DNA from: Rachycentron canadum
Taxonomy: Eukaryota > Chordata > Actinopteri > Carangiformes > Rachycentridae
Assembly: GCA_038496675.1 (NCBI GenBank)
Contig: CM076656.1
Coordinates: 22,651,962 to 22,715,961 of the forward strand
Reading direction: 5' to 3'
Length of the DNA: 64,000 nt
Positions 27,084 to 38,100 of this stretch are shown in pieces. The translations under genes and the position numbers were made by a program. Under the pieces are notes generated by a model. The model was not told where the DNA came from and searched no databases. It saw only the letters and a program-made list of their open reading frames with translations. Each line of letters opens with the position of its first letter. The first letter of the stretch is position 1.

Positions 27084-30000
27084 GACATTGTGGCATCCTG
27101 TTCTTGTAAGGTTCCTGATCTAATGTGTACTTTCTTCACAGGAAGTGAACATTAGCCTGGAGGACGTCGGCCATGTCGACGAGCCCAAAACACAGGAGCT
27201 GTACCACTTTGCTATGAATGGAAAATCGTTTGCAGTAATTGCTGAGCATTTCCCCGACATGCTTCAAAAGGTACAAGGGCGTTGCTTTTTCTGTAACTGG
27301 AGTAGAAATGTTGAAGTTTTCCCCGTGTACTTGATAACTAACGCCTCTGCTGCTCTGACCACGTGTAGCTGGTGCTGCACGGGACTGTGTTCGCCAGAAT
27401 GGCCCCAGACCAGAAGACCCAACTTATTGAGGCATTACAGGGCGTAGAGTGAGTATTATGTCAAACACGGGGTGTAGCGATGAAAGAGTACTTTACAAAG
27501 CGTTGTGAAGTTTATTTTTCCAACAATATCTTTATTAATTTTAGAATAATTTAACACTCCACGTGGTTGCACTTCACCTGTAGAAATGCACATCTGTACA
27601 TACAAAACAACCACCATAATAATACTCGCCTCCCGAGACCCTCCTATAAAGAAAAAAAAAACAGAATACAAAAACTACCACATGAATAAATTCAAAACAA
27701 TAACATAGAAATAAGAAATAAGTCAATACAGAATGGGGGAGAAAAAACATGTATATGTTTATAAAAAAAAAAAAAAAAAGTCACACTTTTTACTTTTTAC
27801 TAATTGAATTTCTCAAAAACCCTTTCAGTTTTACAATGGAAGCCATATTTTTGATTTTTGGTGCCATTGAGTCACTGTTCTTTATCATTTGCTCACAGCT
27901 ACTTTGTGGGGATGTGTGGAGATGGAGCAAATGATTGCGGGGTATGTACATCAGATGTTGGTGTCACAATCACAGTTTAAACAGGACATAAATTGACCAC
28001 AGTCTTTATATAATCTGTCTCTCTTTCCCCTCCCAGGCTCTGAAAAGGGCTCATGGTGGCATCTCCCTGTCAGAGCTCGAGGCCTCTGTGGCCTCTCCCT
28101 TCACCTCCAGGACCCCCAACATCTCCTGTGTCCCCAGCCTCATCAGGTTTTTATTTTTTCATGCACATTAAATCAATAAATAATAAAGAAATTAAAATGA
28201 GAAATCTCCAAATCAACATGGACAGATACTTTAGCTACTACTTGGAAATTTGTAGCAGGTAATGATGCACAGACTATTAATATAGTGATTGGAAATGCTC
28301 ATGTTTGAGCATTTATTGCAGTTTTAAGTTGTTTTGCTTTGTAAAGGATTAAACTGACTTGTTGACTTGTGTAGTTACTTGAGGAATAGATGACACAGCG
28401 GTTTTCTGCTTTCACAGGGAGGGCCGTGCTGCTCTCATCACGTCCTTCTGTGTGTTCAAGTTCATGGCGCTCTACAGTATTATCCAGTACATCAGTGTCA
28501 CTCTCCTCTACTCCGTACGTATTGCTGCCTTCACTGTCAATAGCAGAAATGTTCAATGAATTGACAGGAGTCTCTAATCTGTCCTGTCTCTTTGTTTCGT
28601 AGATCCTCAGTAACCTCGGAGACTTCCAGTTCCTCTTCATTGATGTTGCGATCATCCTTCTCATTGTCTTTACCAGTAAGTTAGAAGAGGAGTAATAATT
28701 ATTAGGCAATATTTGTTATGTCATAGTCGTTTTTTGAAGCCGTATCTTTACTTCCTGTCCTTTCTCCTCTCCAGTGAGTCTGAACCCAGCATGGAAAGAG
28801 CTTGTGTCGCGTCGGCCGCCATCAGGTCTGATCTCGGGGCCTCTGTTGTTCTCTGTCCTGACCCAGATCCTCACTTGCTTGGGCTTCCAGATCATCACAT
28901 TCCTCTGGGTCCAACAGCAGCCCTGGTACACAGCCTGGACACCACTTGCAGAGTGAGTACCTTCTGTCATTACAAGTGCAGCAACCTAACAAAAGTGTCT
29001 TGTCTTAATTTAAAAAATTTTTTTTTTTTTTACTTATCATTTTACCATTCTCCGTAATAATAATCACCTTTTATTGTATTGGCCTTTCAATAAACACTAA
29101 ATAAGATAACATTTATATTTCAACCCTCACACAACATTCACATTACACACAACAGTAATGGACATGATTCCTACATGAATGATCAGTTATTGCATTGGTA
29201 AATGATCTATAGTCTCTTCCTGGGGTCAGTTTTGTGAGTTCTTTGAAAAGTGGATGAGCAGGATCAGATACAATCTGTTGAGCTCCGTTTCACCTGCAGT
29301 CCGTATATACACTCCAGTTGTTTCTGCTCTTTTCCATATAATTTTACTGGCCAAATCTGTTCTTCATCTTAGAACCCAGGTTCCCATGTTAAAAGTTGGA
29401 ACACTTTCCTCAAGACTTCTGTTAACAGTCTAAAATGCTCTTGCTTAAGGTTGGGGCTATATGTGATTTTTAACACAGATTTAAAAACACAGTAAGTTAA
29501 TTATGGTGATTATGCATCATCTGGATAGTCATTAATTTCTTCACGAGTGACTGAAAATGCTGCTGAAGAACCAAGGTCTTGAACAGCTCAATCTGTGCAT
29601 CAAGGCTACAGGACTGTTTGATGTCCAAGTTAGTTCAGTTTGACTTGAGGACACAAGGCCTGTTGGACTTTTATTTAAAGGATAATTACTGTAAGTGAAA
29701 AGTACAGGAAATACATGGGAAAGAACTCAGATTTTCAAACAGATTTTCACATTGTCCCGAGCCTGCTCTTGCTTATAAATAAATGAGTCCAGTATGAAGT
29801 AGCCCGTTTAAACTCTCGTGTATATGTATGAGTTTAAATCCTGTATTAAATGTTCCTCTCAAATCAAACTCTGTCCTCACCCAGTGCCTGCAACGTGTCG
29901 TCACACATTAATGTCTCAGAACACAACGAAACGGAGATGGACGACCACAACATCCAAAACTACGAGAACACCAGCCTCTTCTACGTCTCCTCCTTCCAGT

Positions 30001-33000
30001 ATCTCATTGTTGCCATCGTATTCTCGAAGGGCAAACCTTTCAGGCAGCCCAGCTACAAGAACTGTAAGAAACCTGCTTCCTAAGACTAATAAATCTGCCC
30101 TAATTGTCAATTTTCTATATATTTAACTTTGTTTTGTCTGTATTTGTGGTTGTGTGTTTGCCACCCAGGGCCTTTTGTTCTGTCCGTCTTGGGTTTGTAT
30201 TTTTTCCTGCTGTTCATCATGTTCTACCCTGTCGAGACCATTGACAGCTTTCTAGAGGTAAGAAGACATCAAACACAAGAAATATACACATTTACACACA
30301 AAGCATTAACTCTGAGACCACCAGTTTTTTTTCTGCTTCAACTAGAGAATCAGCTCTTTTTAACACTTAAGATCTGGATCAGTCTGATCCTCTGACTGGA
30401 GAATTGCTGCTTTACTTCTGTGTGTTTATCCATCCATTCTCATCCTCCATCTTTGATAGTGACGTCTAGAGTCACGTCTCTACATGGGACACTCCTATTG
30501 GCTCCAGTGAGTGATGTCACAGCCAATCAGAGAGTCTCCTTCAGAGGCCTAGCCGTCAGCTGCTTGTAGCCAAAGTCAATGGGATCAATCCTGTATTTTT
30601 CTGATCTCAGAGTGAGGAGAAGTTGCTCTGAGTTTATTGCAGTGACAGAATAAAGAAAGAGAGACATGGACAATAAGATATTTAGAGCATTAGAGGCTTT
30701 GGAGCTGATTTTTCATCATTACTGCTCCAAAGAATGAGCAGAACTCAGATCAGATAAAGAGAGAAACTTCAGATCAGCTCTAGAACAACACAAACACATG
30801 TGTGTAACTTTCTGTGTTGAAGGTTTCTTTGGTTATTCTGGTTTACAGTGTTTTTATCTAGAAAATAAGGAGAAATTCAATATGTTTTTTTTTTCATTAG
30901 CGTCTGTCCCCTTTTACAGTCATTGAGTGACACATAACACAATGCTTTCTTGTTAGTGATCACTGTGTGAGTATCTCTCTTTCCCTCTTGTTCGCGCTGT
31001 CTCTCTTTACAGATTGTTTGTGTCCCGTTTGAATGGAGAGTAAAACTCTCCCTCATCATCTTAGTCAATGCTGTTGTGTCTGTGGTGGTGGAGGTAAGAC
31101 ACACACACTGACACACACGTGTGGAAATGGTAGAGTTTTTCTCATGTTCAGTTTTTGTTTCTTCATGCAGTGTGCTCATCTTTGTCTCACTTAGCTGGAG
31201 AGCAGGATTGATCTTGTGTTGTGAGAAGAAATGTTCTAAAGTGAAAATATTATTGTCTAATTAACATTTGACATGTGCCCATATTTTAAAATTTTTTTGA
31301 TGAAATGCATGTCTCAGTTGGGCTTTTGAAATTCCTGAAAGCAGCATTTGCTTGTCATGTCGAACATTTGGACAGACAGACAGATGCTCTTTAAGAAAAT
31401 GACTTATTCCTGTACAACTGCATGACAATGGATAGTTTATGCTGGCCTGCCACTCAGTGGAGCAGTATCACTACGCCTCTGCCTTCCTTTTTAGATGGCT
31501 GCCCTTGCATACACACACTGCTTAGCAGACTTTAGATGAAGCTATTGCCTAAACTATTAGTGCAAATTCCTTTCACCTTTTTTAAGTGAATTAAAAAAAA
31601 AAAAAAATCAAGCAAAAATGACATTTCAAATGATGTTTTTCAGTATTTTGAGACAATGGCATCCATGCACTCTCTTCTTACTAATTTTGTTTAATTTTAA
31701 TTTTAACCTCACATGTAATGATTAACGCACAACTTCATGGAAGAAAATGAAAATTGACACTCATGATTACATAAATCTTCAATACATGTGGCTGTGCAAA
31801 AACAAAATTAAAGGCCACTATGCAAAAAAAAAAAAAAAAAAAAAATGGCAGGACCTATGTGAAATCAAATTAGCCTCTCTGTAATTCTTTCCCCTGCCCA
31901 CTGCGCTATTCCATAGACCTTCATCCTTGACATCGTCTTATGGAAGCTTGTGTTCAGCCGAGACAAACAGGGCAGCTTTGGCATCACTCCTGTCGCCCTG
32001 ACACCACAGGTTGGGAAAATCTGACACCTTCTTCTCTAGCACTTTCATTTTCCTCTTGTGTGGTGTTCCTTCTCTCTGTCCCCCACCTCTGTCACTAATG
32101 TTACAAGGTGCACCTTTCTATTGTAACCTCTAACCAAGACATGCATGTGAGAGACACGAGTCTCATTCTGAACGTATCCTGTCGTGTCCCTCTGACGAGC
32201 CACTCTGTTCAGGGCTTGATAACAGTTACAGTTGTGCTTCAAACCTCTGTGAGATAAGCTTCACCACTGCTTTTTAAAGGACAATTAGTTTACTTCTTTA
32301 CTACATACTGAAACACATTTAAATTGGGATAAATGGGTCAAATGGGTCAAAGGTATGTTAAAGTTTGGAGGCATGTGTTGCTGAACCAAGCATGAATTTT
32401 CAAAATTAGAGAGGCCTAAGTAAAATTTAAAAAGTTGTCAGTCAGAACTAGGATTAGAAAGGAGCCAATCTGAGATCAGATGGTGGAGCAAATGTACCAT
32501 TTCTTTTTTTAGCCAGCTGCCAAAAATACAGGAAACAGTAGAAGAAAACCTTCAGCCAGACCAGACATGATACTTATCAACCCTTAAGGTGGTGAACGCC
32601 AAACACTACAATTGAGCTCAATTACTGGATTTGTACAGTACACATGACTTCTATACTTCCACTTTTAACAGAGTGATATGTTGCCATGCAAATGTGCACC
32701 ATGCACATTAAGTTAAACGTTAACTACAACTGCATTTTTATTGCTTGCTCAAACCATTTCAAAGCCTTGGGTTTCTCCTATTACCTTTTCCATATATTTA
32801 TGATTACTTGCCACCTCTGTCCTCCCATTGTCAGCACCTCTTCTTCCTGCCTACAGCTTCTACTGAGTTCTACTTGCTGCACTTTCCCAGCACTTTAGCT
32901 TCTCTCTTAGTGTTTCCCACCAAGTAAAGTAGGTTTAGAATTGAAGCAGGCAAGCCCTAAATGTCTGTTCCAATAAAAGGATAACAAGAAAGTTTTTTCA

Positions 33001-33577
33001 TTTTTTTTAATCTTTAAAGATTTAATCTTTTGTTTGTTTGATCTTTGACTCCATGAGCTTGTTTTTAAGTAGAAGGCTCACTCTGTCGACCACCAACTCC
33101 TTCAAACTATTATCATGCTGAATTTTGTTTTGAATGACTTGCATGCACACTTGCTGCATTTTACCAGAGTAAAAGAAATGTGCCTGCGTGTCACACAAAT
33201 GGTTCCTCTCCGGTTTAGTATTTTGCATGCAGCAGTTGTAAAGTAGCATGTTTCTCTAAGTAAAACTGAACCAGGTATGAGACGAGTTGATGGATCCTTT
33301 CATCCCTAACAATCCTCCTTTCACTGGTACTTTTATTTTATTTTTTATTTTTTGTTTATTTTTGGGGCTGTGGTATTTTCAGGGGGGCTTTGATCTTCGG
33401 GCGTACAAGTGTCTGTCCTGGCTGTGCTGCCCACGCAAGACGCCGAAGGCCCGCTACATGCATCTGGCCCAGGAGCTAAGTGTGGACCCTGACTGGCCTC
33501 CAAAGCCAACCACCACCACTGAAGCCAAACCACGCCCAGAAAACGGTTCCACCTATCAAATCATGATCAACTCCTAG
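13891..33577 (+). CDS. atp13a3: Polyamine-transporting P5B-type ATPase ATP13A3 (32 coding exons, 1270 aa)
   Basis: Complete coding sequence. Coding exons: 13891-13941, 14037-14210, 15559-15792, 16072-16142, 16388-16471, 16846-16915, 18075-18209, 19118-19190, 19885-20016, 20146-20328, 20669-20826, 21694-21882, 22003-22064, 23157-23307, 23544-23663, 23931-23948, 24290-24443, 24597-24717, 25265-25389, 26579-26739, 27142-27270, 27369-27448, 27899-27941, 28037-28146, 28418-28514, 28603-28675, 28775-28952, 29885-30063, 30169-30257, 31013-31093, 31917-32009, 33383-33577. They sum to 3813 nt with every junction in phase. P-type ATPase motifs are intact: TGES (341-344), PPALP (474-478, the P5B M4 signature), DKTGTLTEDG with phosphorylated Asp517, KGAPE (672-676), GDGAND (899-904). 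The family pumps polyamines out of late/recycling endosomes into the cytosol. The start has a strong context (CAGCATGG). I chose ATP13A3 over ATP13A2/A4/A5 because long stretches match recalled human ATP13A3, including the tail ENGS.YQI; human is 1226 aa. The extra length lies mainly in a Ser/Pro-rich loop in coding exon 3. Confidence 0.95.
14229..14430 (+). repeat. Decayed fish interspersed repeat (GCTGCAAT...ATTAATC type)
   Basis: AGAGCTGCAATGATTCAGAA, ATCAATCGTTTCAGTAATTT and TCAAATGTCAGAGAAAA in order resemble a very common fish repeat that begins GCTGCAACTAACGATTATTT and contains TCAAATGTC (recalled knowledge). A second decayed piece with AATTTTGATCATTAAATTATTG and TCAGTAATTT lies at about 17190-17290. 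Both are in atp13a3 introns. Confidence 0.5.
17190..17290 (+). repeat. Second decayed piece of the same ATTAATC-type repeat
   Basis: CTAGTCAATTATTGGAACAA followed by TTTTGATCATTAAATTATTG and TTTCAGTAATTTCATAATTA parallels the copy at 14229-14430. It lies in the intron between coding exons 6 and 7 of atp13a3. Confidence 0.4.
18075..20826 (+). CDS. atp13a3: atp13a3 coding exons 7-11: M1-M2, actuator domain, M3 (aa 229-455)
   Basis: Exon 7 encodes two hydrophobic helices (NPFYIFQLFSVILW and AVAIVFMSVISIATSLY). Exons 8-10 encode the actuator domain with LVPGDVMVIP and the dephosphorylation loop TGES at 341-344, split across the exon 9/10 junction. Exon 11 gives KGQLVRSILYPKP and hydrophobic helix YLFLLCLVAVAGIGFVY. 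The exon 8 donor (CAACG|GTTTGT) is weak. The acidic loop GDRGDEVDSAYSTEDH in exon 10 differs in length from human. Confidence 0.95.
18296..18470 (+). repeat. Interspersed repeat family 2, copy A (3' part only)
   Basis: Matches the 3' part of copies B and C: AGAAACTTCAAATCACCTC, GAACAACCCAAATACAT, GAGCTACTATCTCTTATTGC, AGTGAACACAGTCTTTGAGT and ATTCTGAATATGTGGAG occur in the same order as at 61250-61470. It lies in the intron between coding exons 7 and 8 of atp13a3, in the same orientation as the other copies. Confidence 0.7.
19724..19741. repeat. Poly(C) run
   Basis: About 18 consecutive C in the intron before coding exon 9 of atp13a3. A 13-G run occurs at 20351-20363 in the intron after exon 10. 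Both are mutable homopolymers, possibly with assembly length error. Confidence 0.9.
21694..22064 (+). CDS. atp13a3: atp13a3 coding exons 12-13: M4 substrate helix and phosphorylation site
   Basis: Exon 12 carries TVPPALPAAMTAG, the P5B M4 signature that lines the polyamine path, then YAQRRLKRIGIFCISP and CGQINLVCFDK. The catalytic Asp517 is the second-last codon of exon 12, and TGTLTEDGLDLWG continues in exon 13. The phosphorylation motif is therefore split by an intron, in phase 0. Confidence 0.96.
22885..22985. repeat. Decayed AGTACTTTCACTCAAGTAAAA-type repeat fragment
   Basis: CAGTACTTTCACTCAAGTAA, AAATGTGACTGAACAACTTT and TACTTGTACTG resemble a repeat common in fish genomes built on TACTT/AAGTA words (recalled knowledge). 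It sits in the intron between coding exons 13 and 14 of atp13a3. Confidence 0.45.
23157..26739 (+). CDS. atp13a3: atp13a3 coding exons 14-20: nucleotide-binding domain and return to P domain
   Basis: Conserved blocks in order: SQFVACMATCHSL, SGDPLDLKMFEATGW, RIMPTVVRPPKQLLP, the 18-nt microexon (ELYELS), IVRQFPFSSALQRMSVV, the nucleotide-pocket motif KGAPE, KQGFRVIALAHR, then MVTGDNMLTAISVARDC, which starts the second half of the P domain. The MVTGDN motif is split between exons 19 and 20 (25389/26579). The intron in between is about 1.2 kb. Confidence 0.95.
23931..23948 (+). CDS. atp13a3: atp13a3 18-nt coding microexon 16
   Basis: Six codons (ELYELS) between a strong acceptor (TCTCATTCTAG) and donor (TCG|GTAAGA), phase 0 on both sides. 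The spliced sequence gives MELYELSSAYEIGIVRQF, which matches recalled human ATP13A3 (MELFELPATYEIG) in register, so the exon is real. Skipping it would remove six residues without a frameshift. Confidence 0.9.
24815..25175 (+). mobile_element. Tc1/mariner-like transposase remnant in an atp13a3 intron
   Basis: A translated stretch (about 24835-24975) reads HDNAPFHKPKVISNWFHEHD followed by NEFSEIQWPAQS. This matches the block around the second catalytic Asp (DNAP.H) and the W-P-S-Q-S-P-D-L-N region of DD34E transposases (recalled family knowledge). The third catalytic region (DLNPIE) is degraded to LLLNRPVC. Downstream, stops interrupt the frame, but GAGAACAAAGGGAGGCTCTACTCAG and GTTCCTTATAATGTGCTCAGTAAGTGTA-like sequence resembles the 3' end of such elements in fish. 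No 5' transposase part or intact inverted repeats were recognised, so it is inactive. Same strand as the gene. Confidence 0.7.
27052..27081. repeat. (TA)n microsatellite
   Basis: About 15 TA units in the intron just upstream of coding exon 21 of atp13a3, ending about 60 bases before its acceptor. Confidence 0.9.
27142..28146 (+). CDS. atp13a3: atp13a3 coding exons 21-24: P-domain hinge motif GDGAND
   Basis: Exon 22 encodes HGTVFARMAPDQKTQLIEAL; exons 22/23 join to give VDYFVGMCGDGANDCG. GDGAND (899-904) is the Mg-binding hinge motif of all P-type ATPases. Exon 24 gives LKRAHGGISLSELEASVASP, nearly invariant in the ATP13A family. Exon 23 is only 43 nt. Exon 21 (VNISLEDVGHVDEP) is a divergent surface loop. 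Confidence 0.95.
28418..33577 (+). CDS. atp13a3: atp13a3 coding exons 25-32: M5-M10 and C-terminal tail
   Basis: Hydrophobic helices recur: FCVFKFMALYSIIQYISV, FQFLFIDVAIILLIVF, GPLLFSVLTQILTCLGF, YLIVAIVFS, FVLSVLGLYFFLLFIMFY, VKLSLIILVNAVVSVVVE. Exon 28 encodes a lumenal loop with four N-glycosylation sequons (NVS, NVS, NET, NTS) in about 35 residues, also dense in human. Exon 31 supplies FILDIVLWKLVFSRDKQG; exon 32 ends in KTPKARYMHLAQEL and the tail, stop TAG at 33575-33577. The acceptor of exon 32 is TTTTCAG followed by a run of five G. Confidence 0.94.
30369..30950 (+). repeat. Interspersed repeat family 2, copy B
   Basis: About 580 bases nearly identical in order and sequence to 60858-61430: both begin AAGATCTGGATCAGTCTGAT and share CATCCTCCATCTTTGATAGT, GCTGCTTGTAGCCAAAGTCA and GGACAATAAGATATTTAGAG. 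It almost fills the 755-base intron between coding exons 29 and 30 of atp13a3. No coding capacity and no clear terminal inverted repeats were seen; class unknown. It carries ATTGG, TGATGTCAC and CCAAT motifs at 30497-30527. Confidence 0.85.
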
Positions 33578-35049
33578 CACCCCCACAACCCAGGTCTAAC
33601 CCTCAATCATGTGCTGAGTGAAGGCACATTCAAACGTTTTACATAAAATTGACAGACAATAATTGCCTGTCACCGTTCACACATACTGTAGTTTTAGAAA
33701 CATTACTGCAAAAACCATAGGATTACACATAAGTACCAAATAAAGTAAAGCTTCAGTTCGCTCAGTGCTCTTGCTCTTGCTCTTGCTCGCCCACTTCCGT
33801 GCGCTCAGGTCTCTCCTGCATATGTCTAAATGTAAACATCCATAACATCAAATTTAACTCCAATTTCTTATTGCAATGTGTGTTCACCAAAGCTGAGCAG
33901 CATTCAGCCCACATTGATTCATAAGACAGGTCGAATTAGCAAACCAGAAAAACCAAACGAGGTCGAACGTCCCCTCTCTTTATCTGACTGAAAGGGGTTT
34001 AAACAAGAGCCAAAGTTCCCCTTCAGAGATGACTTCTGACAAACAGAAATGGTGTTGAATGCTAGGGAATAATAAATAATGCTGTCATGCCATTTTTTAA
34101 AAACCACAGCAGTAGGTATCCATTCATCAACTTAAGTACAATATCACGTAGGAGCCTTTCAGAAAGATCTGTGGAAAAAAAATAGACTGATCGATTAAGG
34201 CAGAGTTTGAAGAAGAAGGAAGAAAAAGAGCTTCCACTTTAAAAATGGAGAGGTTCAGTTAAATGTTGACGCTAACGGAGAGATACGAGTCGGTGGCTAG
34301 ACTCAGTATGGTCTGATCACACCGCACCATGTAGATGTTGATTCTCTGTTTGGCAGCAGCTCTGATTGCTACTATGTAGTGGTCTTATACATCTAAATTA
34401 AATTTCTATAGTGTCATTTTAATGAGCCAGGATAACAATCTGGCAGAGTCATTAGAGAGCACAGAATGATGACCAAAAATATTTATAAAGCTCAGCAGAC
34501 CCTGACCCTGATAAGTGGTAACTCACGTGAGACCTGTATTCAAAACTGTAGGTTGGTTGAAGTTTAGATTCACATTTATCTGTCGAATTGGTTGTCACAA
34601 ACTGCACAAGAACTAAAAATACTTTTTCACAAATGAGAAGACACATAAAGTATTTGTATGCCTTAATGTGACTTGGCCTCTGAAAATCAAACATCACCCC
34701 TGGCCAACTTTAATTTAAATCATGAAAGCATAGAACAAGAGTGTGCAAGGTAGGTTTTGGGGAAGTGGGCTTTTAAAAATTGCAATACATAATACATCAC
34801 AGGCTGATGATTGAAAATGAAGAGGCCATAATGTTCATACTCATTCAGAACATATTGGTCCTTTTAAAAATAAAGGACGGCGGAGAAGACTGATACATCC
34901 ACTCTGAACCACAGGCTGGGACCTGTGGCACGCTCGCCATCATGTTTGTCAGTTTGTCAGAGATTACCTTTCTGGTTTTTAACAAAGATATTGTTGTGTA
35001 GAAAAGTAAAAAAAATGAAAAAAAAAAAAAAAAAGACAACAAAAAGAGC

Positions 35050-35150
35050 TGTCAGTTTTTGCCATGCTAGCGTCGTGGTCTGTGGCTCAGACTGAAATAT
35101 CTCACACCATTGGATGCTTTGCCATGAACTATGACACAGACGCATTTATT
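35050..35150 (+). repeat. Fragment of a common fish repeat inside the putative 3' UTR
   Basis: GCCATGCTAGCG, GGCTCAGACTGAAATATCTC, ACCATTGGATG and TTGCCATGAA in this order match a frequent fish interspersed repeat with GGATTGCCATGAAATTTGG (recalled knowledge). The match fades after about 100 bases. No transposase frame. Confidence 0.5.
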
Positions 35151-38100
35151 TTTTTAGCTCCTCACGCCACAACAACACTAAGCAGGATACCTCTAAAGCT
35201 GACGACTACATTCTTAATATTAAAACCAACATTGCTGGCCTACGTACTAAATGATTTTCATCCATCAAGAGAAGTTGTTTTCGAGGCTGCGGTCGAAAAG
35301 TCACCACTTCTCCTCGACGGAAAACGTCCATGATGAGGTCAAGGAAAGAAGGAGAGTTCATAAGGACTTAGGAAAAGACAACCACGGTGTGGAAAGAATC
35401 CCTCCACACTCGCACTTCTTTCTTTTCTTTCCTTTTTTTTTAAAATTTGAACTTTATTTCTAACACATAAATATTCCTTTAATAACCAGGATTAAAATGT
35501 TGAAATAAAATAACATGAGAGGACACAAGTTAAGAAAATTGCTTTAAATATTAGTTAAAATAAAAAGCAGGATACACAATGGTAGGGAAATTAGTGAAGC
35601 AAAGTTTATGTAGTATTTTATAATGATCATATTAACTAGAAATTAAATATCTTTTTTTTTTTTCTTGGGGATGACAGTTAAATGGATCCGAAAGAGAGAA
35701 AATCTGTTTATTTCGAGCAGCTCTTATCATGGCTGCTGCTTAACTACTTCCCTTATGAACTTTCCAGAGAAAAAAGGACTTTCCGACAGCAGCCTTTGTG
35801 TGTAATGAGCTTTGAAACCTCACGAGCAGCTGTCATGGCGAGAAACCATCAATCTTACATTTTTGCATTTGTCCTGTCCCGTCAGCTACTGATGACAACG
35901 GACAGGAGCGTGAAAGTAAACCGAGACCTGCACGAAGCCATCTTCCTATTTGTCATGTTCTGGAGACTTGAAAGAAAAGATGGTTGCAATACAACAAATA
36001 TACAACATTACTGTAGAAATAAGAAACATTTACTTTAATATGTCTGTTTAAAAAAATAAATAAAATCAATAAAAATATCTGCACAAGAAGCAGCATGAAT
36101 CTGACTGGTTAACAGTGCATGAGATCATACGAATCAAAGCATCCCACATCTACAAACTCGCTGGCTACTGAAAGCCAGTAGTTTTTCTTTAATTTTATTT
36201 AAAACAAAATTTCTTCCTATGGAAGATGATTAAAAGTGTGATTATTAAATTTGAATTGTTGCATCCCAACCGCTTGCTGCTCTTGGCATATTCAAAAAGA
36301 TCCACGCTGCATAAAATGGATGCAGATTACCATGTACAGTCGTGTTCATGTATCACACATAGGCTACCTGCATAGAAAGATAAGGGCTATATTTTACGTT
36401 CACTGCTGTTTCTTTTGACATTTAAAGTGATTTATCTTTCCTAAATCTGCTTTCAAAGTATTCACACACACAGACACACACCTCCTGTTGTCGCTGAAAG
36501 TTTGTTTGTTTTGTTTTTTTTTGCATTTTCATTCTTATTTTTCAGGACTGATTATTGGTCCCATTGAAAATCATTACAGGGAAACCGCAGTCACTCACCA
36601 CGAGTAAATCAGTTAATGTTGTGTTTCTCAAACTGTCAGAGTGAGCACAGAGCCACTGAGCAGTGTAGAGCTACGTGTTGTTTTCAATATCGTATCAGCT
36701 CATGTAAAAATGATTTAATTGTGTGTTTTACAGTGTTGTTGTTCCTCAGTGACACTCACTGTCTCCTCACGTAGCTTCATCAGTCGACATTAGAGAGGAA
36801 ATGTGGATGAAGCTAACAGTTAGCTGCTCTGGGATTGAGCTACATGTCTCCAGTTATCAGCCTGTTAACGATCAAACGCTGACACCGGACACAATCATTG
36901 ACCGGAGCCTGAAGACCAGGTCGATTAAAGAGAATCATCTGAAACCTCCGACACAATGGAGGACCCATTGTTGCAGTTTTTGTTGGACGTTTGTTTGCCA
37001 AAATGCAGATTTATGGTAGAGAATCACTTTAAAGCAAAAAAAAAAAACACCAACACACATGCAGCTGGTTCCCACTGTCAGTATAACTAAGCACCCTGCC
37101 TTTAAGATTTGTATGGTTTCATGTCAATGATTTCAAATATAGTGTATCTTCAAGTATTTTCCCAGTGCGACTCAGCGGTTGAGTCTCCATGTCTGAAGAA
37201 TGTCAAAGTAAATGTAAAGTCACTCCTCCATGAAAATGATTTCAACTGTTATGCAACAGTTGTATGACACACAACATCATATTTAGCTTGTTCATTGATT
37301 ATTGATGATTTTATACAGAAACAGTCACAGTAGATTTCCATAATATCCGTAATAGCAAGTCTGATGTTGCTAAAAGGCCATTGTCTGTCGAGCTCCTTCT
37401 AATAATACCCAAAATGCATATGAGACTTGTGGGGTTTTTTTATGACAAGCTCAAATGTGACAATAGTTTTCATAGATACATTGTTTATTTGATGAGGAAA
37501 GTCATAGTATTTTGTTCTAGTATTTTGTGGGCAAACTGTCAGTGACGGATGTATAGTCGATGAAACTGGTGAGAAATGCATAACAAGGCTTAAATGGACA
37601 ATGTGCCAATTTGCAGAAGGAAAAAAAAAATCATATTTTGTCCAAAAATAAAAAATAGCCACAAATTGCTGATATGTCCAAACTTGGGTCACATGGGTTT
37701 CTATGCTTCTGAATATTCAGTGGTATTTTTAATTTTTATTTCTTCTTTGCTTTGTTTTTCTCTAGATACCTACTGATGCTAAAATTGAATGTTGTGTAAA
37801 GAGTAAAAATTTAATGCAATGCAATATTATGGTTATTGATTCTGTTTCCAAAGACTTTTCATCACTTCATTTGAAAAAAGATAAAAAGGTTTTATTTTAG
37901 CTTGTGTGTTCAGTTCTGTCAAATCTGATGTGATGCAGCAGAAGTGGACTTTAAATAGTGATGATAATAATATTAGAAGATGGAGTCTATCTGTATATAT
38001 ATGAGATGTACATTTCTAGTGTGTGCATAAAAGTCAAAAGATTTAGTTGTAAAAAAAATGTATGGTTTTTGGATTATCAAAGGGCTGGTGTGTCTTTGTC

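Noticed and set aside
28299..28709. 136-codon frame on the minus strand
   Set aside because: It is antisense to atp13a3 coding exons 25-26 and their introns, so it is a shadow.
13891..33577. Identity as ATP13A2, ATP13A4 or ATP13A5
   Set aside because: The long runs of identity to recalled human ATP13A3, including the ENGS tail, favour A3. A phylogeny would settle it.
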